The translations under genes were made by a program, and so were the position numbers. Of a stretch of DNA of 64,000 nucleotides, positions 30,957 to 41,931 are shown piece by piece; position 1 is the first letter of the stretch, and the number at the start of each line of letters is the position of its first letter. The DNA is from Beverwykella pulmonaria (lineage: Eukaryota; Ascomycota; Dothideomycetes; Pleosporales; Melanommataceae), in the NCBI GenBank assembly GCA_001599595.1, contig BCHH01000011.1, positions 889,894 to 953,893 on the forward strand, written 5' to 3'. The notes beneath the pieces were generated by a model, which did no database searches, was not told the DNA's origin, and was given only the letters and a program-made list of their open reading frames with translations.

Positions 30957-32108
30957 ATGTCTCCTCGTCGACTGCGCCCTGACCTACCATCGTCCCTTCT
31001 CTCCGTTTTCTTCCTCCTCCTATCCATTGCTACGCTCGTGACAGCGCTAGAAGTAACCGCCGACTCGCCCTGCTCAAGTTTCTGCATCGATCGTGCCTCA
31101 GCCAACGCCTCAGACCCTGTGAGCTCCGCGACATTCTCGCGGGACCTCAGCTGTCTAGATTCTGACTACAATGGCATGAATAGCACCGCCATCGGGCGCA
31201 AATTCAGAACTTGCGTCAGCTGCGAGCAAGGCAGCGATGCGACGGGGGTCGGCCAAGTCGGTGAGGGAAACGAAAACGACCAGTACTGGTTTCTCTTTAA
31301 TATTAAGAGCACGGTGGCGTGGTGCGTGCAAGGCTTCTTTGGCACCGAGCAAAACCCCAATACGACGCTCGCGAACTCGGTCTGCGCTTCGGCGTGCGAT
31401 CCGATTGGCACCGCGATCAATGATAGGTTGTTGCAGACGAATGAGAGTTTGCAATATAATTACTGTGAGAGTGATGGGGGTGCGTTTGGGAAAGGAGTGG
31501 ATACATGTAGGACGTGTTTGGAAGGTGTGAAGAGTGCGGGGATCATGGCGAATTGTATGTGCCAGATAATTGTTTAATTTCTTCCGACATGGGAATGATG
31601 GAACAGCTAATAAGACGTAGTTCTATCCGCGCTCAAAACCGCATGTGCACAAACACCCGCTCCAGGATCCACGCTCTCGCTCTCTACAAATGTTTTTGAT
31701 GTCCCCACGTTTACGTCTTCAGCCACAGCTACGGCCACTTCAGCCCCTCCATCATTAGCACCTTCGTCTTCGAATACGGCCGAGTCGGGTGGTGATTCAA
31801 GCCTCTCCACGGGCGCAAAAGCGGGGATCTCCATCGCCGCAGTAGCAGGCGTCGCATTCATCAGCTCAGGCTTACTATTCTTCCTGAAGAGGCGGAGGAG
31901 GTGGACCGTAATGAAGGGGTACGAGCTCGACAGCCAAAGTCACGGGCAGGCGAGAATGATGGGTGAAGGAGTGGCGAGGGCAGGCAGTAGTGACGTGAAG
32001 ATGCAGTACCAACAAGAAATTATCGGGATGAATGGAAGACTTGGGGAGATGGAAGCTGAGCGAGCGCCGGTGGAATTAGAGGGAAGTTTGGGGAAGAACA
32101 GGCCTTGA
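30957..32108 (+). CDS. Cys-rich single-pass membrane protein (fungal, unknown role)
   Basis: Two exons, 30957-31554 and 31621-32108, give 361 residues. The ATG at 30957 opens a signal peptide (leucine-rich, cleaved near TALEVTA). The ectodomain has about 12 cysteines, including SPCSSFC, RTCVSCEQG and ANSVCASACDP, plus NDQYWFLFNIKS, a pattern seen in a fungal family often labelled LPXTG-domain protein. A Ser/Thr-rich stalk follows, then one TM helix (about GISIAAVAGVAFISSGLLFF) with a basic stop-transfer run and a cytosolic tail of about 75 residues containing KGYELD. The intron has a GTATGT donor and a GCTAATA branch. The design resembles wall sensors, but no signalling motif is evident. Confidence 0.8.
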
Positions 32109-32509
32109 AGAATAAGATGTGTAAAAAATGGTGGCGTTTTCGGCTGTTTTGGACGGTTGGGCGCGTGCTGGATACCCTCGTTGTGGATAAATGATTAGGC
32201 GTGCTTGGAGTCAAAGGTGGGGATCATTTTCGTTCTATATGGAGACTATCCATGAGGCTCAGGGTTGGTATAAAGTGACTGAATGGTATGGCATCGGCCA
32301 TTGGCGACTGGTGGGCAAACACTTGCGGCAGCAGAGAAAGTCAAATTTCTTTTCAATTCCACTTAGTAGCCAGTTTTTGTACAAGGATATATTATGATAT
32401 TCGCCATCATGGAATGGTTATTGGAGTAGGAGGAGCAAGTAGCGTTCATGAACCGACCTTACCTCAATCTAAATATCTCCATTCTCAAAGGTCATGTTCG
32501 CCAATACCA
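32109..32509. other. Intergenic, convergent gene ends
   Basis: About 400 bp between the 3' end of the membrane-protein gene and the 3' end of the uncertain gene on the opposite strand. No motif-bearing frame was found. Confidence 0.35.
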
Positions 32510-33515
32510 TCATCTCACCACACCACTCCCAAACCATTTCTTCCCCCATGACACCTCCTCGCTCCCACCTCCAACAGTCCTGCTCAACAGAAAAGCGACC
32601 AACCCTGCGACCGCAACCGCAGCCGCAATACATATCTTCGCTCCCAAAATCCATTTCAACATCCTCCCAACAAGTCTCTTCTTAAACCCCTCACTCGCTG
32701 CCCCTGTCGCGCTCAGCGCGGTAATATTCCTCGCAACACTCGCAGTGCTCTCACCCTGGGTTTGCGTAGCCATCTGCGAACTTTCCGATCCCATATTCAC
32801 ATCATTTGGTCTGTTTCTAGCCGGGATGTTGCCGGGAATATACGTATTACTCCGGCTGGGAGGGAATTATCCCACACTGCTCGGAAGCACGCCCGGCAGG
32901 TTAAAAGAATTGATGTCGGTAGGTAGAACTAGTGGAAGTAATCGGCGATGTTAGACAGACAGTCGTACTTTGTTAGCGTGGACCCCGGCTCCTTACCCAT
33001 GGCACAGAGATTCTTGAGTATGAGAGAGGTGGTGCATGTGTCCGTTGTATGGGTGGGGCAGTAGGAAGTCAGACATTTGGCAAAATTTGGATAGAGCTGA
33101 TCTGATTTGGATGATGAATGGAGGTTGGGGAAATAGGTAGAGAGAGGGGAAGAGATATTTACCTGAAACAGGAGTTTGCGAGGAAACAGGTGCAGCCCAG
33201 GTCGTTGGAGTCGTATGCGTTGATATTGGAGGAGGTTGATGAGGAGCAGGATTCGTATTTGCTGACCATATATCAGTAAGATGAGAAGTGAAAGGGAAGG
33301 GGGGGAGGAAGAACGAATGATCGAGCATCCCCAGTTGCGCAGGCCAGGAAGGCGGAGGATGTAATGGTCGAGTCCTGGTATTGATTATTTTCGTCATCAT
33401 GTGCGTGGACAAGGGCGGTGGTGTAAGCTAGGAGGAAGGCTGAAAAGACGGAAGAGGGGGGCAGAATGAATGAATGGCAGTTGACGTGCAGAGTAGCGGC
33501 TAGGCTTGAGGTCAA
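32510..33515 (-). pseudogene. Possible small membrane-protein gene, unresolved or broken
   Basis: Three minus-strand pieces could belong together: a signal-peptide-like start near 33515 (SVFSAFLLAYTTALVHAHDDE), a Pro/Thr-rich piece ending SSQTPVS before a GTAAATATC donor at about 33163, and a terminal piece with one TM helix (AKICIAAAVAVAGLVAFLLS) ending at 32510. The last piece is preceded in frame by a TAA near 32862, and no clean splice joins the first two. The layout echoes the neighbouring single-pass protein. It may be a decayed relative or a gene whose introns I cannot resolve. The promoter would be to the right. Confidence 0.35.
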
Positions 33516-33808
33516 GTATGAGAGGCGAGGCTGAAGAGGTGGATATTTTTCATTCCGTACTACGTTGTTACGTTGTCACCAGCCTATGCCCCATTTACTG
33601 GATCGTGAGATTCAATGTGAGCGAATGGCTGGTGCATGTCACGCCCGGCCTCGCGTTGATGGGAATGGAGTGCCCACCCATTTCCCATGTACTTTTCGAG
33701 GGCAGGCAAATATTGCTAAGAGGGCTGAAGAGGAGACGCAAAATGTAGAATGCAATGAAGTCTAATCGATGAATGTATACTAATATTTGTGTCGCTTGGG
33801 TACACCCA

Positions 33809-35569
33809 TCATAAGGTGTCGCTAGCAAGGTCTTCAGCCAAGCCTTCTAACTCTTCCTGTCTAAACGGAATCCATAACCTCTCCGTCCCCATGGCATCCT
33901 TCCTACTCTCCACCATCTGATGATCATGGAACTCCTTCAATAGCGTCCTGAAACCGACCTCGCTGGAACAAACAAACTGTTCCACAGCTTTGATATACAG
34001 GACCCTGTACTCGACACCTTGAGCAGACTCGGTGCTCATATGTTTTGCGCGTACGATCTTCTTGTTTCGTGGTGTGGCTGGCTCGTCATCTTGGTCAAAA
34101 TCTCGAACGTCGTCCATGAGAAGCAGGCCAAGCTGCTCTTCAACGAGGATCTTGAAGAGGGATCGGGCATTCTCAGGCAGAGAGCGGAGGACAAAGCCTA
34201 CGCCATCTCTGCCTCCAACCCTTTTGCCACTACGGCCCAAGAGCTCGTTCACAGTCTCTACGACGTCTATTTCAGCATCATAGGGTGCGAATGTCGTGGC
34301 ATCATGGAAGAGGAACTTGTACTGGGCTTTCAGTCCAACATCCCATAGCAAAGGGAAATTAGGCGTGTCAGCGGTGCAGATAAGGTTGATTTGTGGATGT
34401 GCAGCGAGTGTTGCAAGCATGGATGGTGTAGGTGATTTTCGAAGTAGAGGCGAGTCGATCGAGTTGAAGATGATGGGAATTGGGTGCGGCGGCGGGTTCT
34501 CCATCAGATAATCGAGAAGGTAGGCAAGTAGGGACGTGGGCTGATTAGGCAGTTTTAGTTTGGAAGGGATCGCTACTGATGCCACAGTCGTTAAAATCTC
34601 CTTCATGCTTGTCCCGGATGTATACCCATTCACGACAACAATCGGCGGAGTTTTCTTCGTCCCCTTGTAGGCTGCGTGTCCTGCTAAATGTTCGTAAAGA
34701 TGGGCAGCGAATGCATCCGCTATGGATCGTTTCGAGCCATAACCATAAAGGCAAATGTTGAAGCCCTCATCCAACTCAAATATCCACTGGTCGTAGGCAC
34801 GGCTGTGCAGTTCCAACAAAAACTCCTTCTCCGGCTCGTGTCGATCCCGGTGCGCCTGTGTTGCCTGAAAGTATTCATCGTGATTTAAAAGACTCCCAGA
34901 AGGCAGAGTATTGTTGGATGTCTTTGAGCCACCCGGCCGATTCTGCCAGAAATACTCCTCATGGGAAGGGAGGTCTTGAGGCGGTGTTGGCGAGCGCTGC
35001 TTCCGCGGTCGGCCTACCTTTCCTTTTCCTGATCCTTTTGGTCGACCACGTCCGCGCTTCGATGGTGTATCCGGTACTGCTAGCTCTTCTAGTGCGCCAG
35101 CCTCTGCGTCATCGCCTTCGCCTTCGTCGTCGTCGTCGTTCAAGATCTGCTGCGCCAGGATCTCCTCCTCGTCCAATGCCTCCTCATCACTGTCAACCCC
35201 GTTTATTGTGCGTTCGATGAGCTTCCTGTTGCTTTTTCGTCGCGCGCTTCGGTCTGCATTGTGGACGATAGTCGGGGCACCATTACGTGTCTCGTCCTTG
35301 GCCGACTTGGTGGGAGTTTCGAAGACAAGTTTACGACTTGACCTTGGTGTCCCCCCATTAGCGCCGTTTATCAGCCCAGTCTTTTTGAGAATCGACCTGG
35401 GGGTTCCATTTTCTACGAGTTGCAGTGTTCTCGTCTTTCGCGACGGTGTCTGCACCTCAGGGGCGGCCTCTTGCCCGTCTGATTCATCGTCGTGCGGGAG
35501 GCGGGTGCGCAGTTTTCGTGGTGTGGATGCTTCTGGTTCGTCTTCGGTCCGCTTTCTTTTTGCACTCAT
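33809..35569 (-). CDS. ORC2: Origin recognition complex subunit 2
   Basis: One exon; the Met at 35569 (MSAKRKRTED) gives 586 residues, near the family norm. The disordered basic N-terminus includes two AT-hook-like runs, KRGRGRPKGSGKGKVGRPRK (about 170-190). The ORC2 core follows: DEGFNICLYGYGSKR (degenerate Walker-like loop), VVVNGYTSGTSMKEIL, IPIIFNSIDSPLLR, NLICTADTPNFPLLWD and FLFHDATTFAPYDAE, then the winged-helix C-terminus with GFRTLLKEFHDHQMV. ORC2 is a core subunit of the nuclear complex that marks replication origins and loads MCM helicase. The frame stays open upstream to 35641 but without a further ATG. Neighbours are unrelated, as usual for a housekeeping gene. Confidence 0.95.
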   Translation of the reverse strand: MSAKRKRTEDEPEASTPRKLRTRLPHDDESDGQEAAPEVQTPSRKTRTLQLVENGTPRSILKKTGLINGANGGTPRSSRKLVFETPTKSAKDETRNGAPTIVHNADRSARRKSNRKLIERTINGVDSDEEALDEEEILAQQILNDDDDEGEGDDAEAGALEELAVPDTPSKRGRGRPKGSGKGKVGRPRKQRSPTPPQDLPSHEEYFWQNRPGGSKTSNNTLPSGSLLNHDEYFQATQAHRDRHEPEKEFLLELHSRAYDQWIFELDEGFNICLYGYGSKRSIADAFAAHLYEHLAGHAAYKGTKKTPPIVVVNGYTSGTSMKEILTTVASVAIPSKLKLPNQPTSLLAYLLDYLMENPPPHPIPIIFNSIDSPLLRKSPTPSMLATLAAHPQINLICTADTPNFPLLWDVGLKAQYKFLFHDATTFAPYDAEIDVVETVNELLGRSGKRVGGRDGVGFVLRSLPENARSLFKILVEEQLGLLLMDDVRDFDQDDEPATPRNKKIVRAKHMSTESAQGVEYRVLYIKAVEQFVCSSEVGFRTLLKEFHDHQMVESRKDAMGTERLWIPFRQEELEGLAEDLASDTL

Positions 35570-36688
35570 CGTGTGGCTATGTGTGGCAAGGTGGTTGCTG
35601 AGGGTCGAGCTGTCAACGCGACTTTTCGCGTTCGCCGGCAAAACGTTTCACCATGCCCGAGACTTAGCGGCTCCAGTTAAAGGATCTCCCACAAGCGGCT
35701 GGGCACGGTGCCTCAACACTACGACGAACACCCTTACCGTATCGGTAACCCCAGTTGCAACTCCTGCTGAGGTTGCCTTCACATGAACGGTGTTGATGCA
35801 TCCATGCACCCTCTTTGGCGCTTCTGGCCCAAAGTCCGTAGCCTGCAATCACTCTGAAAAAAAAGAGTTTGCAATGATCAACAGCCACGCTTGGCGAGGA
35901 CTGCGACAAGACACCCAAGAGAATGTCGTCTGAGTCTTAAAACAAGGCTAACTTGACTGTGCGACTTGGCATTGCAGTTTCTGAAGCCTTGATCGCAGAG
36001 ACTTAATTCAGACCTCGGAGGACGCCTCGGAAGACCCCGTTTTTTACCTCTCGAAATGCGGATCATCTCTGGCTAGCTCGCTAGCGCAATATGAACAACT
36101 ATTTTGACTGGCTGGGAGCTCTACGACTCCAAGTTTCGGCACCGGCCAAGGTTCGGGCAAACCGTGCAACAACGTCACAGACATGCCGAACACCAAAGAT
36201 CTGCAACACTTTTCCATCTTTTCACAAGGATGCGGCTCAACTTGGATGTACGCAACGGGCAAGCCGAGGAAGCGTGCCTCGCTACCTGCCTCTTCTTATC
36301 AAATTCACTTACCGCCGCCTCCACCACATGCTAAATCGTGCTAGGGTCCATACCTCAACACCTCCAGTGCGGAGCATCACCGGTGGTATTCTTACCCTAT
36401 GACGTCGTCGGGGTTCCATTTGTGGAACCTCCTCCACCTCGGATGCAATCTGCATTCTCTACGGGCAGACACCGACTCTGTGCCAGCATCTGGGGGGTGG
36501 TGGACTGGGTACCGTCATGAGAGGGTAGAGTGAGTAGATAAGAGACCACAACTCCCCCACAAAATAGAACATCCCCACCATCTGCCCTACCTGTCACGGA
36601 AGTATTTGATTTTCCGTACACGTTTTGGACCTTGTTCACATTTCCTCGCCACCAGGACTGGCTGGCACCAGCAGAACACCACTCCATC
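35570..36688. other. Divergent intergenic region between ORC2 and a sugar MFS
   Basis: About 1.1 kb. Promoters of both genes must lie here, ORC2 leftward and the MFS rightward. Frames at 36091-36402 and 36397-36690 have no motifs. No repeat was found. Confidence 0.4.
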
Positions 36689-38486
36689 ATGTCGTCTTCG
36701 GATACAGAGAACTCTCAGGTGTCACTGAACGATGTCGGTAAATGTCCGAGTTACATGGGCCTTGCAGGCCGGAATCTCGGTCTAGCAGTGTCTGTTGTTT
36801 CTACCACGGGCTTTTTGCTCTTCGGGTATGATCGTAAGTAGCTGCCCTCACACCGCTCCCTCCCCGCATACTGACAACACGCTCAGAGGGTGTCATGTCT
36901 GGTATCATCTCCGCGGACCCCTTCATGGAATACTTCCCCGAGACCCTTCACAATGCCACCTGGCAAGGGTTCGTGACTGCCATTTACGAGATTGGATGCT
37001 TGATCGGGGCCATTGCAATCCTCCTCTTTGGCGATGCGTTAGGTCGTCGTCGGGCCATGATTTTCGGTGCCGCCATCATGATCCTAGGAGTTATCATCCA
37101 GTGCTCTGCGATCAAGGGCTCCAAAGCAACTGTGCAATTCATCATTGGTCGCGTCGTCACGGGAGTTGGAAATGGCATCAATACCTCGACCATCCCTACG
37201 TACCAAGCCGAATGCTCTAGGACTACAAACCGAGGACTCCTCATTTGCATTGAGGGTGGTATCATCGCGTTTGGCACTTTGATTGCGTATTGGTTGGACT
37301 ATGCGTGCACATATGGACCCCCGGATCTCACATGGCGGTTAGTTGATGCAATTCAACAGCAACAACTCTTTAGCTAATGCTATCCCAGCTTCCCGATCGC
37401 ATTCCAAGTCGTTTTCGGCCTCGTAGTTCTGATTGCTCCCATCTGGCTCCCAGAGTCACCGCGTTGGCTCTTAACCAAGGATCGAACGGACGAAGCCGTG
37501 CACGTTATTGCAGCGCTCCGCGGTCTACATGCGGGCGATGAAGAGACTCGACAACAAGCCCACATCATCATGGACAGCATTCGTGCCTCGGGTCACAAGG
37601 GTGGCATCACCCCGTTCTCTGCTCTGTTCACTGGTGGCAAGACTCAGCACTTCCGCCGAATGATGCTCGGGGTCTCGTCGCAGTTGTTCCAGCAGATTGG
37701 CGTAAGTTGGCAGGCACCCATAATTGAAAAAGCATCGCGCTAACGAAAAATCAGGGCTGTAACGCTGTCATCTACTTCTTCCCTCTTCTCTTTGAGAACT
37801 CCATCGGCACGAATCACAATATGGCTCTGCTTCTCGGCGGAGTGAACATGGTCGTTTACTCCATCTTCGCAACCGTGTCCTGGTTCATCATCGAGAAAGC
37901 GGGACGACGCAAACTGTTCCTCATCGGCACCGTCGGGCAATGTCTCTCCATGGTTCTTGTCTTCGCATGCCTCATTCCCGGCACCAAGTCGGCAGCCAAC
38001 GGAGCGGCTGTGGGCCTGTTCACCTACATCGCCTTTTTCGGTGCGACATGGCTCCCGCTCCCCTGGCTGTACCCGGCCGAGATCAATCCCATCAAGACGC
38101 GCGCCAAGGCCAACGCCGTCAGCACGTGCTCGAACTGGCTCTTCAACTTCACTGTGGTCATGCTGACCCCCGTCATGCTGGATAAGATCGGTTGGGGCAC
38201 CTACCTCGTTTTCGCGATTGTCAATGCCTGCTTCTTCCCGGTGATTTACTTCTTCTACCCCGAGACGAAGAAGCGCTCGCTTGAAGAGATCGACTTGATC
38301 TTCGCAAAGGGGCATATTGACAACATAAGCTATGTGAAGGCCAGCAAGGAGCTGCCGTATCTGGACGATGCAGGCATCGAGGAGATGGGCAGGGCGTATG
38401 GGTTCCCTGGCGCGGACGAGCGGGCTGGTTCTACGCAAGAGGAGCGTATTGGGGAGAAGGGGGAGGTGCCGGTAGAGTTGGCGTGA
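36689..38486 (+). CDS. MFS sugar porter (hexose transporter type)
   Basis: Four exons (36689-36833, 36887-37337, 37389-37701, 37755-38486) give 546 residues. Sugar-porter signatures are all present: TGFLLFGYDQGVMSG in TM1, GDALGRRRAM (motif A), GRVVTGVGNGINTSTIPTYQ, LPESPRWLLTKD, QLFQQIGGCNAVIYFFP in TM7 and FFYPETKKRSLEEID at the end of TM12. Introns are 51-53 bp with regular donors. The protein should carry hexoses or related monosaccharides across the plasma membrane by proton symport or facilitated diffusion. Compared with the porter at 14449-16336 it is canonical at every motif, so it is the better candidate for a true hexose carrier. Confidence 0.93.
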
Positions 38487-39423
38487 GACGCGGCATCTCA
38501 CGTGTCGAACGTAAAGTTGGGGGTTTCGGTGGACGTTGGTGCCTGGTGGACGGGAATGCCACGAGTAGATGAGCAGATGAACAGGCTACGTCACAGCCAC
38601 TTATGATTTCTTTTCCAGTTTTATACCGATAGAGCTCGCTAGTGACAGCGTAAGCACGGGCATGGGCGGCGTTCAGATAGAGGTCTTCCGGCCATACAGC
38701 CTTCTGGCGCATTATATAACCATTTCCGTAACCCACCCTTCCCTGCGCGCAAAGAAAACCTGACGGCGATGCGAAAGAAAGAATTCCATCCCAATACAGC
38801 CAATAACGTAACGGTGATTACATGCGCGAATACGTCAATAGCCTCTAGCGCCGCATACCCGCGTTATTGGTTATTGGTAAGAGAGAACAGCCCTGGCGTA
38901 CCCGGGTGTAAGCGACAAATACGGCAGATGCCACAAAGAGGATTTGTGCCAGAACTCGAGGGCGCAGTGTGATTCACGTTTGAGGGCAGATGATGTGGTG
39001 GTGGGCGTCATGTGCGGAAGTGTTTCAGGCACGTCAGCATCATGTACTGTCCAGGCGTGGCGCATGCGCAGGAGAAGGCTTCTGAGAGGTTTGGTTTCTC
39101 GGGGCGACTCTTCTCATCTCACGGCTGTCGGGGCGTCGTTCGTGTCTTTGGGCCCAAGTCCGCTGTTCCGCGCGCGAAACAAAAAGGCCCCGCAGCCACA
39201 ACCATCTCAGCTTTCGGCATCACGGAGGCCACCGTTCTTCATTCTTTCCACAAACCACATACCACTCACTCACTGCACACACGCACCACCACGCGTACGC
39301 GCCTGCGACCGACATACGTTATTTGCGAGAAAAAACCAGAGCAGAGAGACGGAGCGTGCCGTTGCTGCGTCGTCGGTTTCCCGGTCCGCGCGCAGCCTGC
39401 GACTGCGGGGTCTAAATGCCAGC
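38487..39423. other. Intergenic, promoter of ATG101
   Basis: About 940 bp. A frame at 39012-39917 overlaps ATG101 in another phase and is a shadow. CACACACGCACCACCACG-like pyrimidine/CA-rich DNA at about 39270-39300 precedes the gene. Confidence 0.4.
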
Positions 39424-40227
39424 ATGGACCAAAGACGGCCTCCAGAGTACATCCTCGAGGTCTTCGCCGACCCGGCGTGCGTGAAGGATGTCGTGAAGGG
39501 TACGTACGCACTGCTCTCCATCCCGTCGCGGCCGTCGAAGAAAATCAACGCGCCACCGCAATGGCTCGCCGGAACCTCCCGCTGACAGGCCGCCTGACAG
39601 CAATCCTCCACACCATCTTCTTCCACCGCTACTTCACCTCCATCTCCCCGCTCACACGCGACCTGCTCGACCTGACGCTGCCGGCCATCGACGACGTGGA
39701 TCTGGAGACGCTGATCGACCAAAGGACGATTGCGCTGGTCAGGGCCATTGAGAGCACACACCAGCAGAGGGGGCGAGGGCAGCTCGTGGTGCAGTTCTTT
39801 GAGAAGAGGAGGAGGAAGACGTATTTTTTTGGGAAGGCGGACGAGGAGGTCTGCTGGGAGCAGTGGACGCTCGATGTTACGCTTGCGACCCCACGGACAG
39901 AGACTGGTGCGTCTTGATCACTCTGCACACATACACACACACCTCTTTCCCCATCCCACCCACGGCATACGACCACGTCTGGGTGAGACTGGTACACGTT
40001 GAGCAGAAGCTAACAGCATTTGGTTTGGTTTAGATGTCCTCAAAGTCCGCCGTGCAATGGAGAAATCCCTCCAAAAAGCCGCCATGAAAATCGTAAACAT
40101 CGTCAACCGCGACAAAGACCACATTCCACCCATCACCACCACAGACCAGAATCCGTTTCCTTACACTGTCATTGTGAATCCGAAGGCGGCGGCTGACACG
40201 TGGGGGCCGCGGATGGGCATCTTCTGA
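39424..40227 (+). CDS. ATG101: Autophagy-related protein 101
   Basis: Three exons (39424-39499, 39601-39906, 40034-40227) give 191 residues with matching phases. The match to ATG101 is continuous: RRPPEYILEVFADPACVKDVVK, AILHTIFFHRYFTSISP, GRGQLVVQFFEKRRRKTYFF, ADEEVCWEQWTLDVTLATPRTE, AAMKIVNIVNRDKDHIPPI and an NPFPYTVIV ending. ATG101 is a HORMA-fold protein that pairs with the ATG13 HORMA domain and stabilises the Atg1/ULK kinase complex at the start of autophagosome formation. It is found in fission yeast and filamentous fungi but not in budding yeast. The 101-bp first intron, which splits codon 26, is the longest in the window. Confidence 0.95.
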
Positions 40228-40960
40228 AACATGAACCGCGAGAGATGTCATAATGTGTGCGAGTGGGGGCGGGGTATTTGTATATATGTTAAGGAGGAGG
40301 AGGAGGGGTGGAAGAGATGAAAAGGGCGGTTCAACACCGCCGGCACGAATGAACGAACGAACGAACGGAAAAGTCTTGGAACTATCACGGCCGCCATCAT
40401 AGAAGCACGACTGTCGGGCTCTGGCGTCCCGGATCATCCCTAACCCGCTCCCCAAAAGCTCGCAAAAGTCAATATCTGTACAGTGCCCTCTCCATTGGGC
40501 AAGCAAAAAGCAAACCTTTCTTTTGTCACAGTCTCTTATGCCTTCTTGTTATGGCTGTCCATTTCTTTTTTTATTTCAGCTTGTTGGCTTGTATGTAAGA
40601 CACAAAGATACCCCCTTCCCCAAATAAAATTATATTCACTTTCAAGATCATTGTTAATTTTGTGTTTGCATATCTTTTGTGTATCTTACCCCGCCAGACG
40701 AAGGAGTGGGGACTTTGCAGCACCTTTGTCAGCACCAGGGGTACCTACAAATCTGCGTTTACTAACGCTAGGATGCAGTGACAAAGACATGCATGGACAA
40801 ATCATGTTGAAGGATAGTGTGCTACATACTTGCGTATCCAGGTATCCGTGTGTGGCAATGTAGCAATGCGTTTGTTGTTCTGCATTTATATTCCTATCAT
40901 TCCTTTCATCATGTTTTCCACATCGGGCCTCCTGGTACTAACTACCATCAATTATTGAAA
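40228..40960. other. Intergenic
   Basis: About 730 bp between ATG101 and the decayed dehydrogenase. A GAAC microsatellite (ACGAACGAACGAACGG) lies near 40347. T-rich DNA around 40500-40700 may be the ATG101 3' flank. Confidence 0.4.
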
Positions 40961-41931
40961 CTACCTAGCAGAAGCAAATGCCTTTCCATTGTCCACGACC
41001 AAGCTGGCATCCGTCACATAACTGGCACCAGGCCAACGCAAGAAAAAAACCACTTAAGCAATCTCACGAGCCTGGGCCACCCGTCCCCCCAACGGAATCC
41101 GCTCAAGCATGGACAGCATGTACGGCGTGCGGCTAATCTCTCCCTTCGTCATAGGTGCGTCTATCGACCCAGGGCAAATAAAATTGATACGAATACCACC
41201 GCGAGCGTGGTCTTGAGCTGTTGCTCTGGTCTCCCAAGACGCCGTGCTTGGCTGCTGTGTACAACACTGCTCCCGGTCTAACCATAGACGAACATATGGA
41301 GCCTATATTAACGACTGCACCGCATCTGGGACTCCGAGGTGCAGAACAAAGTGTGTCTTTTGGATCCAACATCCGGATTTCTTGGACGCTCATTACATGA
41401 GTACGGCGCGCATACGATATACCGTTCTCTTCAAGTTGATGTCTATCGTGCCCTCGAACGAGTCTAGGTCGACGTTTGTATTCAATCTTAGACTATTCTC
41501 ATCGATCTAGAAAATGTCGGAAAGATATTGTCTTTGCGGGAAGAGATCGGAAGATAACTTACGCTAACACAATTCACATTGTGGTCAATGCGCCCAAACT
41601 CTCCCTTCACCCGGTCCAGCATTTTCTGTACTTTTCCTGCATCGCTGCTGTCGACTCGGATGCTGAGGGCACGGTAATCTTTGTGCTTGGCGTACTTCTT
41701 GCTCTCTGTAGCCAATGACTCGGCATTCATGATGCCGAGCTCGGCGAAGACCACACCCACCCGGCTTCGGACGAATGTGAGGGCTGTTTCTTTTCCGACC
41801 CCTGAGGCGGCCTGACAGATATGGCGAGCTACTTATCAAAGGAACTAAGGGCATCTACAAACCCCAGTAACTAATGTTATACCGCTTGGAATCTGTAGAA
41901 TGGCCCTTATTCGACCGACCGAAGATGCCGT
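40961..41931 (-). pseudogene. Short-chain dehydrogenase/reductase pseudogene
   Basis: All SDR blocks can be found on the minus strand but not in one frame. They are the cofactor loop GITLVTG-AASGVGKETA (across a GTTTGT...CAG intron), AKHKDYRALSIRVDSSDAGKV, the VNC block, TIDINLKRTVYRMRAV, VVNIGSICS, the active-site VLYTAAKHG (Y-x-x-x-K), GGIRINFICPGSIDAPMTK, GRVAQAREIA and SYVTDASLVVDNGKAFA. Damage: no ATG upstream of the cofactor loop, a frame change near 41395, another near 41240 and a TAA at 41054-41056 inside the C-terminal part. The family uses NAD(P)H to oxidise or reduce alcohols and ketones. This copy cannot make a full enzyme. Recognisable blocks along its whole length point to fairly recent loss. 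Confidence 0.85.

Noticed and set aside
32448..32954. 168-codon plus-strand frame
   Set aside because: Hydrophobic stretch arises opposite the Ala/Val-rich TM helix coded on the minus strand; no start context or family match.
37740..38501. 253-codon frame on the minus strand
   Set aside because: Antisense to the sugar porter exon, which has clear transporter motifs.
39012..39917. 301-codon plus-strand frame across ATG101
   Set aside because: Different phase from ATG101 over part of its length; its in-phase part is just ATG101 exon 2 read through the intron. No motif elsewhere.
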